Assembly: GCF_032341175.1 (NCBI RefSeq)
Contig: NZ_CP135435.1
Span: 868,001 to 932,000, forward strand
DNA from: Bacillus sp. DTU_2020_1000418_1_SI_GHA_SEK_038
GTDB taxonomy: Bacteria > Bacillota > Bacilli > Bacillales > Cytobacillaceae
DNA length: 64,000 bases
Direction of reading: 5' to 3'
Part shown: one piece after another, positions 34,262 through 42,818 of the stretch
Position numbering within the stretch: the first letter of the stretch is position 1
Layout of the letters: every line of letters begins with the position of its first letter
Position numbers and translations under genes: made by a program
Notes under the pieces: model-generated
Databases searched by the model: none
Told to the model about the DNA's origin: nothing
Seen by the model: the letters and a program-made list of their open reading frames with translations, nothing else

Positions 34262-34897
34262 TTAATTCATACGGCGGCGCGCTAACAAAGGCAGGACAAG
34301 CCCTGCAAAAAGGAGGGCAGAACCTCCAATGGCCCATGTCGTCATATTCATTCCTGTCACTGGTGAAGTGGCGTTCTTTACTGGAGCTGCAGGAGAAGTA
34401 ACAGCCCAGCCAACTGGTGCACCTTTAATCGGATGAGACAACGTAGTTCCTTCGATTGTTGCAGGTACTTTATTTAAAGAGAAGGTGCCATCTACTAAAG
34501 TGTCATAGTATTTGCTTCCTGAATTCACTTTTTCATCTGTATAGCTAAACATGACTGCTTTTTCAAACATGCCTATTAATTCATTCGTTGAAAGATCTGT
34601 CACTCTGAAAGCGAAATTCATTAAAACAGTTTCACCTTCAGGAGCATTCTTTTGGAAATCAGCTAATGGACCTTCTAAAATTTGAAACTTTACTGGGTTT
34701 AAGAATGTCCCCTCTGGAATATCAATTTTGACATTTCCATATGTAATGGAATCAGCTTTGCCAGGATCAATCTCTTTCTCAGCAACTACATTAGGGAAGC
34801 CAATCGTTTGGAAATCAGGCACTGCAGCAAAGGCCGAAGTAGCCAGCAGCGAAAGAGCCATCAACACCATCACCAAAGTAAAAGTTAAACGTCTCAT
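34262..34897 (-). CDS. Cell-surface protein with C-terminal sorting signal
   Basis: About 211 residues. An N-terminal signal peptide (LTFTLVMVLMALSLLATSAFA) is followed by a beta-rich domain of about 140 residues (ITYGNVKIDIPEGTFLNPVK at its start) and a C-terminal sorting signal: TSPVTG, a hydrophobic helix WAIGGSALLFAGLVLPLL and the basic tail ARRRMN. The motif SPVTG departs from LPXTG and from the LPXTA often used by class D sortases. The sortase gene lies three bases downstream, so the two form a dedicated pair. The ATG at 34897 follows TAGGAG. Confidence 0.82.
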   Translation of the reverse strand: MRRLTFTLVMVLMALSLLATSAFAAVPDFQTIGFPNVVAEKEIDPGKADSITYGNVKIDIPEGTFLNPVKFQILEGPLADFQKNAPEGETVLMNFAFRVTDLSTNELIGMFEKAVMFSYTDEKVNSGSKYYDTLVDGTFSLNKVPATIEGTTLSHPIKGAPVGWAVTSPAAPVKNATSPVTGMNMTTWAIGGSALLFAGLVLPLLARRRMN

Positions 34898-35051
34898 ACA
34901 CACACTCTCCTAAATAAATTTTTTATTGTCTTTCATTTAAGTAAACGATGCGTTTTAATAAACGGTTTGCTATTTTGAAAAATATTTTTAAATTATTTGA
35001 CAATTGCACCATTCTGCTCTAATGATAGTTAGTAATAATGAAGGTTCAGGG

Positions 35052-36272
35052 GTGGATCAAGTGGGATTGCCAAAAGAAAAACAAAGTGAGTTTCTTCCGG
35101 AGGGGAGTTTGGGAAATGGAAAGATTCTTCATGACGTTACAGGAGAAAACATCTCATCGGGCTTGATTTCTAGTACATTGGTTATGACAGGGCCAGCAAT
35201 TATTATATTGCAGGCTGCGGCTGCTGGAGGGTTTACAGATCAGCAGACAATAAGCTGGATGTTTGCTGTTTATTTTTTTGGAGGACTGTTTGGATTGCTT
35301 ATGGCCTTGCGTTACAGGATCCCGATTACGGGAGGTCACTCTATTACGGGTGTTGCTTTTTTAGCCACGGTCACCGCACAATTTACCTACCCACAGCTAA
35401 TAGGCAGTTATGTGCTTTCAGGATTACTGATTCTTTTAATCGGGGTTTCAGGACTTTTTACAAAGATTATTAAATGGGTTCCGAAAGAGGTAATAGCAGC
35501 GATGCTTGGGGGACTTGTAACTGGATATGTGGTGGAATTGGTTCCTGCTGTTAAGTCTATGCCGTTAGTAGGCGGAGCTGCGGTACTCAGTTTCTTCATT
35601 TGTTCAAGGTATTTGAAGCGGTTCCCGCCGGTTTTGGCTGCTGTCATAGTGGCATTTATTTCGCTGTTACTGACGGAGAAGCTGGAACCGGCAAAGGAAA
35701 TTGCCTTTTTCCTGCCTTCTCTGCAGATGCCAGAGTTTACTTGGATCGGCATGCTGACGGTGGCGCTTCCTCTTGCCATGCTGATTTTGAGCAATGATGC
35801 TGCACCGGGAATAGGTGCTCTAGAGAGCGCTCATTATGAGCCGCCAATTCGAAAAATTATTTCCTTTAGCGGGCTATTTTCTATTATTGCAAGTTTTTTC
35901 GGCGGTCAAAGTGCCAATATTGCCGGTATGATGACAGCCATAAGTTCTGGACCCGATTCAGGTCCGCGTTCAAAAAGATATATGGCGTCGATTGTATCAG
36001 GAGTTGTCATTTTACTTTTTGGAATTTTCGCGTGGAAAATTGTTCCGTTTATTCAATCATTGCCACAAGCTTTTGTTTCCTTGCTCGCTGGATTTGCCCT
36101 GATTGGTGTTTTACATTCCAGCATTCAAATGGGATTTTCTGAGAACCGATATCGTTTAAGTGCAATGGCTGCCTTTATTGTAACGATGTCTGGTGTATCA
36201 TTTTTGCATATTAGTGCACCTGTATGGGGACTTGTCTTTGGTGCGGTGCTGGCAAGAACGATTGAGAAATGA
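35052..36272 (+). CDS. BenE family transporter
   Basis: About 406 residues with ten or more membrane segments. Motifs include GLISSTLVMTGPAIIILQAA, YRIPITGGHSITGVAFLATV, SNDAAPGIGALESAHYEPP and FFGGQSANIAGMMTAI, typical of the BenE benoate/benzoate:H+ symporter family. Substrate is not proven; benzoate is the only characterised one. I take the GTG at 35052 with AAGG upstream; the ATG at 35004 would add 16 residues without hydrophobic content. It stands alone. Confidence 0.82.
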   Translation: MDQVGLPKEKQSEFLPEGSLGNGKILHDVTGENISSGLISSTLVMTGPAIIILQAAAAGGFTDQQTISWMFAVYFFGGLFGLLMALRYRIPITGGHSITGVAFLATVTAQFTYPQLIGSYVLSGLLILLIGVSGLFTKIIKWVPKEVIAAMLGGLVTGYVVELVPAVKSMPLVGGAAVLSFFICSRYLKRFPPVLAAVIVAFISLLLTEKLEPAKEIAFFLPSLQMPEFTWIGMLTVALPLAMLILSNDAAPGIGALESAHYEPPIRKIISFSGLFSIIASFFGGQSANIAGMMTAISSGPDSGPRSKRYMASIVSGVVILLFGIFAWKIVPFIQSLPQAFVSLLAGFALIGVLHSSIQMGFSENRYRLSAMAAFIVTMSGVSFLHISAPVWGLVFGAVLARTIEK

Positions 36273-36351
36273 TCAATATGCTAAAAAATGAGAATATCCT
36301 TTCCTATTTCACAATAAGATGAAGTAGAATGTGTGGAATGAGGGGATATAA

Positions 36352-36747
36352 TTGAGTAATCAGAATGCCTTAATTACAAGAGAGATGCTAGCCAATTATA
36401 ATGAATTAAATCGCAGGAAGAAGGAAATTGAAACACAGTTGGATGAATTGAAGAAGGTTTTTAACCAATATTTTGACATGGCATTTGGGAAAAATGAAAA
36501 AGGTGAACTAACTGTAAATGAATATAAACTTCAAAGACAAATAAGAATAACCGAGAAATATGAACAAGTATCAACAGTTCATAGATTAGAAGAATTGAAT
36601 CTGATGGACCTTATCCAGAAGAAGCCTGATGAGGCAAAAATAAAATCTGCTTTAAATTTAGGATTATTAATGGATGAAGATATAGAGGGCTGTAAGATTA
36701 TTAATACGAGCCAGGCCATTTATGTGAAATGTGCAGATCCAAAATAG
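36352..36747 (+). CDS. Hypothetical protein, 131 residues, coiled-coil N-terminus
   Basis: A soluble, charged protein. Residues about 12-45 (LANYNELNRRKKEIETQLDE and on) look like a coiled coil. The remainder (KLQRQIRITEKYEQVSTV, SALNLGLLMDEDIEGC) recalls short phage-type host-nuclease inhibitor (Gam-like) proteins in layout, but I cannot assign it. The TTG start is preceded by GAGGGGA. It is followed by a strong terminator. No phage genes are nearby. Confidence 0.6.
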   Translation: MSNQNALITREMLANYNELNRRKKEIETQLDELKKVFNQYFDMAFGKNEKGELTVNEYKLQRQIRITEKYEQVSTVHRLEELNLMDLIQKKPDEAKIKSALNLGLLMDEDIEGCKIINTSQAIYVKCADPK

Positions 36748-36778
36748 TCAGAGTGGGTTGATGTATAATAGGCATAAG

Positions 36779-36828
36779 ACGAGCCTCATAGTTTGGTGAT
36801 GGACACCTTCCTATGAGGCTCGTTTTGT
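36779..36828 (+). terminator. Strong terminator
   Basis: ACGAGCCTCATAG and CTATGAGGCTCGT are perfectly complementary and TTTT follows. Confidence 0.75.
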
Positions 36829-36855
36829 GCAAAAATAGAGGAAAGGTTCTTAGAG

Positions 36856-37599
36856 TTATAAGGTCCCCATTACTTTTTGTCCCTTAGGCTGCGTGTTGCC
36901 AGTATTCGGTTCTAGTGTAATTCCAATATCATCAAAAGTGTGGTCTTTCGGCAGCTGGTAGGTGATTAAGCCATTCCCGTTTTGATCAGGCTTTAAAATA
37001 CCCGCGTTATGACGGTTCCCATTTTTTAAAAGCCATACTTGATAAACTTCATCGTTTTCCGTCATCGGCATATTGTTTAACTCAATAATGAGATTTGTGT
37101 TTTGACCTTCTTGTAAAAGGTAGGCAATACCACTTGCTGAAGCAGCTAAATCCTGTCCTTTTAAATCGATCGTTCTTACAATTTGTGCAGGGGATAAAGC
37201 TTTATTTTCTAATGCTGTAATGGATTCTTTCAATTGCAGGTTATTCCAAAGCAATCCGATTAGACCTATTGCTAAAACGGTCATTATCCCTGCAGATAAT
37301 GGTGAAAAATGCTTAGCTAACATTCCTTTTAATTGTTCAAAAAAACTTTGCTTTTTATTAACTTGTGTTTGCATATTGTTTTCCACAAAAATAAAATTCA
37401 TTACCTCATCTTTTAAGGAATCAGGAACCTCTGTTTCTTCGATATCATAAGAGAGCATTTGCCACGTTTCCTGAAAGGAATTGACTTCATTTCGACAATG
37501 GGCACAAGTGTTTAGATGTTTTTCAAATTGTTCTTGTTCATATCCTGATAACTGATCAGTGATAAATAAAGACAGGTTTTCGCATTTATTTTTTTCCAT
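36856..37599 (-). CDS. Anti-sigma factor with zinc finger and RskA-type domain
   Basis: About 247 residues. The N-terminal zinc-binding anti-sigma motif is seen in FEKHLNTCAHCRNEVNSF (HxxxCxxC). A single membrane segment (LSAGIMTVLAIGLIGLLWN, about 98-116) is followed by an extracytoplasmic RskA C-terminal domain (VWLLKNGNRHNAGILKPDQN, then ITLEPNTGNTQPKG). It should hold the ECF sigma factor encoded just upstream at the membrane and release it on a signal, probably by proteolysis. The ATG at 37599 overlaps the sigma gene by 14 bases. Confidence 0.85.
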   Translation of the reverse strand: MEKNKCENLSLFITDQLSGYEQEQFEKHLNTCAHCRNEVNSFQETWQMLSYDIEETEVPDSLKDEVMNFIFVENNMQTQVNKKQSFFEQLKGMLAKHFSPLSAGIMTVLAIGLIGLLWNNLQLKESITALENKALSPAQIVRTIDLKGQDLAASASGIAYLLQEGQNTNLIIELNNMPMTENDEVYQVWLLKNGNRHNAGILKPDQNGNGLITYQLPKDHTFDDIGITLEPNTGNTQPKGQKVMGTL

Positions 37600-38173
37600 G
37601 CTGAACACCTTCCGTTTCTTCATTGAAATACTTCCGCAGCTTCTTCAGAGTTTGATGAAGCCTGCTTTTTATCGTCCCAAGCGGTTTTTGTTCAAGCTCG
37701 GCAATTTCGCTTAAGGAGTAACCTTCCCAGTATAATAAATTGATTAAGCGCTGCTGTGGTTCTGAGAGCTGTTGCTTCGCTTCTTGAACTTGATGCTTTA
37801 ACAGATTTTTTGAAACTTGCTGCGATACACCTTCTGTTTGTAGATCTTGAATTTGTCCCCATTCGTTTGATTCTAGCTGGATAGTTCCTGTATGCTTTTG
37901 TTCTTTCCGAATGAGATCAATCGCAATGTTTCTAGTTATGGTAAGAAGCCAATTTGGAAATTTCCCTCGTGACGAGCTATACGTTTGATTTGTTGTCCAA
38001 AGCCTGAGAAAAACATGCTGTACGATTTCCTTTGTTTTCTCTGTATCACCCTTTGACATTTTTAAGGAGAAGCTGTAGACGAGCTTTACGTAGCGATCAT
38101 ACAGTTCTTCAAGTGCAGGGCGATGCTTTAGGACAATTAACTCCATAAGTTCTTCATCCGTTTTCGATTTCAC
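37586..38173 (-). CDS. ECF RNA polymerase sigma factor
   Basis: The 195-residue protein has region 2 (ALEELYDRYVKLVYSFSLKM, then VFLRLWTTNQTYSSSRGKFPNWLLTITRNIAIDLIRKEQ) and region 4 (LSEPQQRLINLLYWEGYSLSEIAELEQKPLGTIKSRLHQTLKKLR). This is the SigK/RskA-type ECF group by partner. It starts at a GTG behind GGGAGAGA. It forms an operon with the anti-sigma gene, with overlapping reading frames; the target regulon cannot be seen here. Confidence 0.9.
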   Translation of the reverse strand: MKSKTDEELMELIVLKHRPALEELYDRYVKLVYSFSLKMSKGDTEKTKEIVQHVFLRLWTTNQTYSSSRGKFPNWLLTITRNIAIDLIRKEQKHTGTIQLESNEWGQIQDLQTEGVSQQVSKNLLKHQVQEAKQQLSEPQQRLINLLYWEGYSLSEIAELEQKPLGTIKSRLHQTLKKLRKYFNEETEGVQHGKK

Positions 38174-38461
38174 TGCAAGTTGTCTCTCCCTTATTAATAG
38201 CGTTTTATTAAGTATAAGACATGTACATGGCAGTTGGAATAAATAATTGGAGAGGAATAGGAACTGTCAAAAAGAGGGCTATTTCTATATGCTTGTTTAA
38301 GGTAGCATTCAGTCAGATATTCTTTAGCGGGTTAATCCTGTTACATAAGGTAACGAAGGATTCTTTTAAAAGGTTCGATTATACCTTCCTAATAAAAAAA
38401 GTGATTTAGATATACCCATATTCGTTTTATAGAATCTTCTCCAAAAACATTGTAATATTAA

Positions 38462-38736
38462 TCTAGTTCTAATTATACTTCTGCTTGGAAGGGAACGATC
38501 GCCTATAAGGCAATTGCCACTGGTCATAAGGCTTCCGAATTTAGCAATCGAGATGTATTTGGAGTTCTATACCATGGAATGGCCGTTCCGTTTGATGATG
38601 AGCAGCTTCGGGAATATTATCAAGAAGCCCTAACAAGAGGCGGCCACACTCCTCACATATTGGAAAAAGCTCTTTCTTTCATACGGATTTTGCGAAGAAT
38701 GGAACGATGCTGAAGGCTTTAGTAGAAAGTAAATAG
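38462..38736 (+). pseudogene. 5'-truncated and frameshifted gene remnant of unknown family
   Basis: One frame from 38462 reads YTSAWKGTIAYKAIATGHKA and on through DVFGVLYHGMAVPFDDEQL to a stop after LRRMERC. A shift by one base near 38685 restores TDFAKNGTMLKALVESK and a stop at 38734-38736, followed at once by a strong terminator. No start codon or ribosome site exists upstream, where all frames are closed. The codon use is typical of the genome, so it is the decayed 3' part of a former gene. I do not recognise the family. The 290 bases between it and the sigma gene hold nothing assignable. Confidence 0.6.
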
Positions 38737-38743
38737 AGATGTG

Positions 38744-38777
38744 AACTCTAGGCAGATTTTTGCCTAGAGTTTTTTTA
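38744..38777 (+). terminator. Strong terminator of the decayed gene
   Basis: ACTCTAGGCA and TGCCTAGAGT pair perfectly and a run of seven Ts follows. Confidence 0.8.
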
Positions 38778-38871
38778 TAGTTTTTTTGGTCTAAATCTAG
38801 CAGCAATCTAATATTTTATATAGAGGTTACAAAATGTGTAACAAATACTATATGAAATAGGTGATCCCAAA

Positions 38872-39090
38872 ATGTTTGCTGTTCATTTTATTGAAAACAA
38901 AAATCATTTATTATGCCAGCTGCTCAATCGTGTACCACTAGTGAACGAAGAATTAAAAATTAAAGGTCGTAAAGCAAAAGTTTCTAGTGTTAAAAGTATG
39001 GATGAAAAAAATATACATGTACAAGTAATCTTAGAGGCGGTTAAAAAAGATAAAGGGGTAATAGATCAGTCGAAAAAGAAAAAAAGGTAG
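38872..39090 (+). CDS. Hypothetical small basic protein
   Basis: 72 residues: MFAVHFIENKNHLLCQLLNR, a central KIKGRKAKVSSVKSM and a lysine-rich tail (QSKKKKR). It may form one small beta domain; no function known to me. AATAGGTGAT precedes the ATG and a terminator follows, so it is a separate transcription unit. Confidence 0.65.
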   Translation: MFAVHFIENKNHLLCQLLNRVPLVNEELKIKGRKAKVSSVKSMDEKNIHVQVILEAVKKDKGVIDQSKKKKR

Positions 39091-39107
39091 GTAAAAGTAG
39101 AAGAGAG

Positions 39108-39147
39108 TAGGTACTAATCCCTCATTGGAAATAGTGCCTATTTTTTT
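39108..39147 (+). terminator. Rho-independent terminator
   Basis: TAGGTACT and AGTGCCTA pair with one mismatch; TTTTTTT follows. Confidence 0.55.
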
Positions 39148-39344
39148 AATTCCTTTTTTATGAGAGTTTGAAAACTATAAGCATTACAAATTTAAAGTTG
39201 ATCACCTGTGATTTTGATTATTAATATTGGTGGAAAGGATTGGTATGGAACAGGGAGGAGCAGTTTAATAAAAATCATCTATGATAAATAATGAATTTTC
39301 GTCATAAAATAATAACGAGAAGAAAGATAACGGAGGATGAAAGT

Positions 39345-39872
39345 ATGAGTGATGGGGTTAGATTAAGGCCGCTGGAGAGAGTGGATTTAGGATTTGTCCA
39401 TAAATTAAATATCAATGCCAACGTGATGTCCTATTGGTTTGAAGAACCATATGAGGCTTTCGTTGAACTGCAGGATCTGTATGATAAACATATTCACGAT
39501 CAAGGTGAACGGCGATTTATTGTGGAAAAAAGCGGGGAGATGGTCGGTCTTGTAGAATTAGTAGAAATTGATTATATCCACCGGAGAGCAGAGTTCCAAA
39601 TCATTATTGATCCCAATCATCAGGGGCACGGTTATGCAAAGGCAGCAACCCAACGTGCAATGGATTATGCTTTTTCGGTATTAAACCTTTATAAACTCTA
39701 TTTAATTGTAGATAAAAATAATGAAAAAGCGATTCATATTTATAAAAAACTGGGATTTCATTTTGAAGGAGAATTGATTGACGAGTTTTTTGTGGATGGC
39801 GAGTATCATAATGCTATTAGAATGTGTATGTTTCAGCATCAGTACTTGGGGAGCAATTCAATGGATGCCTAA
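39345..39872 (+). CDS. speG: Spermidine N1-acetyltransferase
   Basis: About 175 residues, very close to Escherichia coli SpeG throughout: [67 protein letters not shown] (acetyl-CoA loop) and [20 protein letters not shown]. The enzyme acetylates spermidine and spermine and so lowers free polyamine. SpeG is usually dodecameric with an allosteric polyamine site. The ATG at 39345 lies eight bases after GGAGG; upstream in-frame ATG lacks a site. The speD/aminopropyltransferase genes are about 6 kb away. Confidence 0.93.
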   Translation: MSDGVRLRPLERVDLGFVHKLNINANVMSYWFEEPYEAFVELQDLYDKHIHDQGERRFIVEKSGEMVGLVELVEIDYIHRRAEFQIIIDPNHQGHGYAKAATQRAMDYAFSVLNLYKLYLIVDKNNEKAIHIYKKLGFHFEGELIDEFFVDGEYHNAIRMCMFQHQYLGSNSMDA

Positions 39873-39897
39873 TAATTATAGATTTCCCGGCTAATGG

Positions 39898-39926
39898 AGA
39901 ACTTTTAAAGAGTTCTTCTTTTTTTC
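39898..39926 (+). terminator. Terminator of speG
   Basis: AGAACT and AGTTCT form a short stem followed by TCTTTTTTT. Confidence 0.5.
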
Positions 39927-40011
39927 ATTCATATTAATTGACAGTAGCTAGTGCTTATCTGTTTAATAAAAATAAAATATCCTTTTTAAATAAAACCTTT
40001 AGGGGCTGGCG

Positions 40012-40926
40012 ATGGAGATTCAGCAGTTAGAATTATTGCAGAGAACGATTGATTATATTGATGAACACATAAAAGAGGATATAAATGCTGAGGAATTAGC
40101 TAAAATAGCGGGATATTCGCCGTTTCATTTTTATCGTATTTTTCGCAATGTTCTTGGCTATACGGTGATGGATTATGTTGTAAAAAGAAAGCTGCAACAT
40201 GCCTTATTTGAATTAGCCAGCGGTAAAAAGGTCCTTCAAATTGCTCTAGATTATGGATTTGATACACATGCAGGATTTACAAAAGCCTTTAAAAAATGCT
40301 TTGGAAGTCCACCCAGTTTATATAGGCTTCATTGTCCTATTTTACCTCCTCATAAATTAAATTTAAAAGACTTGTTTGAAAAGAACCTTGGCGGAATTGT
40401 TTTACAGCCTAAGATTATTACAAGACAGTCGTTCTGGGTTGCCGGAAAAAGGTTTGAAAGTTATGTTCCAAATGTTATTTACACAAGGGATGCCCCAGCC
40501 TTTTGGGATCAGGATGGCTTAAATGATGGTTCCGTTGAAAGAGCCTTATATGAAACATTGTCACCAAAAAAGCATGGAGAGTATTGTATAAATTTAACTA
40601 ACGATATCCATCAAGATTATTTTACGTATTTATTTGCGGTTGAGTTAGATCATCAGGCAGAACTCCCAAGTGGATTTATGAAATTTAAAGTTCCCGAGTC
40701 TGTTTATGCCATTTTTAAAACGCCTCTTGTTGAAAAAGAACAATTCGCTTCAGCCATTAAAGGAACTTGGCGATATATTTTAGAAGATTGGCTTCCATCC
40801 TCTTCATATGAAGTGGATGAAAAGGGCTATGACTATGAATACTATGATGAACATTGCCATTATTGGGATTACGAGCGAATCTATATGGAAATCCATTTGC
40901 CGATAAAAGAAAAATCCAGGGGATAA
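40012..40926 (+). CDS. AraC family regulator with GyrI-like effector domain
   Basis: The 304-residue protein has two AraC-type helix-turn-helix units at the N-terminus (EELAKIAGYSPFHFYRIFRN and ALDYGFDTHAGFTKAFKKCF). The C-terminal part (from about 140, IITRQSFWVAGKRFESY to YERIYMEIHLPI) is the GyrI-like/SOUL-fold ligand-binding domain seen in Rob- and BmrR-type regulators that sense lipophilic compounds. It may control the convergent MFS gene or a distant target. The ATG follows AGGGGCTGG. Its stop overlaps a bidirectional terminator. Confidence 0.88.
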   Translation: MEIQQLELLQRTIDYIDEHIKEDINAEELAKIAGYSPFHFYRIFRNVLGYTVMDYVVKRKLQHALFELASGKKVLQIALDYGFDTHAGFTKAFKKCFGSPPSLYRLHCPILPPHKLNLKDLFEKNLGGIVLQPKIITRQSFWVAGKRFESYVPNVIYTRDAPAFWDQDGLNDGSVERALYETLSPKKHGEYCINLTNDIHQDYFTYLFAVELDHQAELPSGFMKFKVPESVYAIFKTPLVEKEQFASAIKGTWRYILEDWLPSSSYEVDEKGYDYEYYDEHCHYWDYERIYMEIHLPIKEKSRG

Positions 40927-40950
40927 GAACATTATCCCCTAGATTTTTTT
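40918..40950. terminator. Bidirectional terminator between convergent genes
   Basis: AGGGGATAA and TTATCCCCT pair over a five-base loop and ATTTTTTT follows. Confidence 0.7.
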
Positions 40951-40959
40951 AATATGGTC

Positions 40960-42162
40960 CTATAAAAAAAGGACAGGTGTTAATAAAAGAGCACTAGCCA
41001 CAATGGCTGCTTTAATCGTAAAGCCTGAAGCAATAAATCCAATGACAGGACCTCCGCCGATTTGTCCAATTGCATCTACTTGGCCTTTAACTGAAAAGAA
41101 TGTTGCCCGGGTTGATGAATCGGGGATCAGCTTATTTAGCCAAATATCTTCCAAAGGATACATAGCTTGTCTTGTCACTTGAATAAGAATATAAAAAACA
41201 ATCAAACCTATGATGCTAGTTGAAAATGCAAAGCCGATTAATGAACTTAAAATAAGGCAGCTGCCAATAAAGAGGGATACATAGATGAGTTTCAACTGCT
41301 CATGAATATAGCTGCGATTTAAATAATGAAGTACTGTAAATGATAGTAGAACAACTACAAATTGGACTCCGCCTACTAAAATCACTAAGCTTTGATCAGA
41401 TAATGCTGTTAGATTGGATGCTTCAAAGAAATGAGAAATCCATAGCCTGTCAAATCCTTCGCTGTAAAATCCGACAAACAAAGCAATAAGGAAGAGCAAT
41501 CTCATCAAATAGTTAGCTCTTGAATAAACAATAATTTTCTTCATATTTCCTTTCATGTTTGCCCATGTTGATGTTCGATTCACTTTATCTAATGGCTGAA
41601 AGTTTTCTTCTTTCATAAATAGGATTAAATAAATACTAAGTCCAATCATGCATAGACCGCCAATTACAATAGGAAGATTAATCATAAAATAACCAGTAAA
41701 AATGCTTAAAGGAATCGCAATCATCTGCCCAAGATTGCCAGCCTTTGCACCTGTTATAAATGCAGAAGAAGCACGTTCTTCCCCTATTTCATCTGCAATC
41801 CATGCCTGCTGTGAACCACTTGTAAGGGTGTAACCAATTCCCCAAATGACTTGAGAAATCATAACAGCTGTAAAAAAAGGAAATAACCCCTCCACTAGAA
41901 ATCCTGCTCCAATTAAACAGTACCCCATAACAATGGAAAGCTTTCGGCTTTTTAAATCCGAAATGACCCCAGTCGGAATTTCAAAAAGGAAAACAGTTAG
42001 CTCCAATACAGTTCCCACTAAAACTAACTCAATTGGAGTGAGCTTAACGATTTGCACTTGATAAAGCAAGTTCATTGTAAAAATAAAAGTAAAGAAAAAT
42101 TGTGCTAAGAAACATGTGTTGATATATACCTGATATGGATTTTTTGTGCTGAATAATTTCAT
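40960..42162 (-). CDS. MFS transporter
   Basis: About 400 residues and about 12 membrane segments. The motif between segments 2 and 3 reads FEIPTGVISDLKSRKLSIVMG, close to the MFS motif A (G-x-x-x-D-x-x-x-R-K/R). The family includes drug and sugar exporters; EIPTG-type members are often macrolide-like effluxers, but specificity is unknown. The ATG at 42162 sits seven bases after GGAGGAGGG. The GyrI-domain regulator lies convergently next to it. Confidence 0.87.
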   Translation of the reverse strand: MKLFSTKNPYQVYINTCFLAQFFFTFIFTMNLLYQVQIVKLTPIELVLVGTVLELTVFLFEIPTGVISDLKSRKLSIVMGYCLIGAGFLVEGLFPFFTAVMISQVIWGIGYTLTSGSQQAWIADEIGEERASSAFITGAKAGNLGQMIAIPLSIFTGYFMINLPIVIGGLCMIGLSIYLILFMKEENFQPLDKVNRTSTWANMKGNMKKIIVYSRANYLMRLLFLIALFVGFYSEGFDRLWISHFFEASNLTALSDQSLVILVGGVQFVVVLLSFTVLHYLNRSYIHEQLKLIYVSLFIGSCLILSSLIGFAFSTSIIGLIVFYILIQVTRQAMYPLEDIWLNKLIPDSSTRATFFSVKGQVDAIGQIGGGPVIGFIASGFTIKAAIVASALLLTPVLFL

Positions 42163-42329
42163 TTTCTTTCCCTCCTCCATTCATTATAGAAAGGAGGGAG
42201 TTGCATTTCTTTTCCAAAATTGCGATGTTAAGGAATACGAATTTTTACATGGGTTTAATAATTAATTAAAACCGCTATGTTATGTTGTGAATAGAAAGTT
42301 CCATTGAAAAAGATAAGGAGCATACTAAT

Positions 42330-42749
42330 ATGATCATTAATAAAAGAAATGTTCCAAAAATAATATTGACTGTTATTCCAAAAATATTGCAAATCTTTTT
42401 GAATGCTTCACTTGTCATTTTGGCAACTATTTTATCTTTTTTATTAATAAAAGAGTTAATCATTTTTTTTCAACTGATAATAGAAAATGACAGTAATGAT
42501 TACAAGCTTTTCTTAGCTAATATTTTAATTTTCTTTCTGTATTTTGAATTTATTTCGATGATTGTTAAGTATTTCAAAGAAAATTATCATTTTCCCCTTC
42601 GATACTTTATCTATATTGGCATTACCGCAATGCTGAGACTGATTATTGTGGACCACGAAAACCCGCTTCATACACTTATTTATTCACTAGTTATTTTGGT
42701 TCTTATTATTGGATATTACATGATGCATATTACTCCAAGGACAAAATAG
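42330..42749 (+). CDS. psiE: Phosphate-starvation-inducible PsiE family protein
   Basis: The 139-residue protein has four hydrophobic segments and the family core FLYFEFISMIVKYFKENYHF followed by PLRYFIYIGITAMLRLIIVDHENP, which identifies PsiE. PsiE is an inner-membrane protein induced by phosphate limitation; its function is unknown. AAGGAG lies before the ATG. An imperfect inverted repeat downstream (42781-42809) is a weak terminator candidate. Confidence 0.88.
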   Translation: MIINKRNVPKIILTVIPKILQIFLNASLVILATILSFLLIKELIIFFQLIIENDSNDYKLFLANILIFFLYFEFISMIVKYFKENYHFPLRYFIYIGITAMLRLIIVDHENPLHTLIYSLVILVLIIGYYMMHITPRTK

Positions 42750-42818
42750 AATTTTGTAGGTGAATGATCATTGAAAGCAAACAGGACCAATCATTTGATT
42801 AGCCCTGTCTAAAAAAAA

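Noticed and set aside
34035..34337. 100-codon minus-strand frame across the sortase and substrate genes
   Set aside because: It lies in another frame of two well-supported genes on the same strand and has no start signal.
38221..38409. 62-codon plus-strand frame upstream of the decayed gene
   Set aside because: No ribosome site, low-complexity hydrophobic content, and no continuity with the remnant at 38462.
42781..42809. Terminator after psiE or argH
   Set aside because: The inverted repeat is imperfect and neither strand has a good T-run after it, so it is not listed as a terminator.
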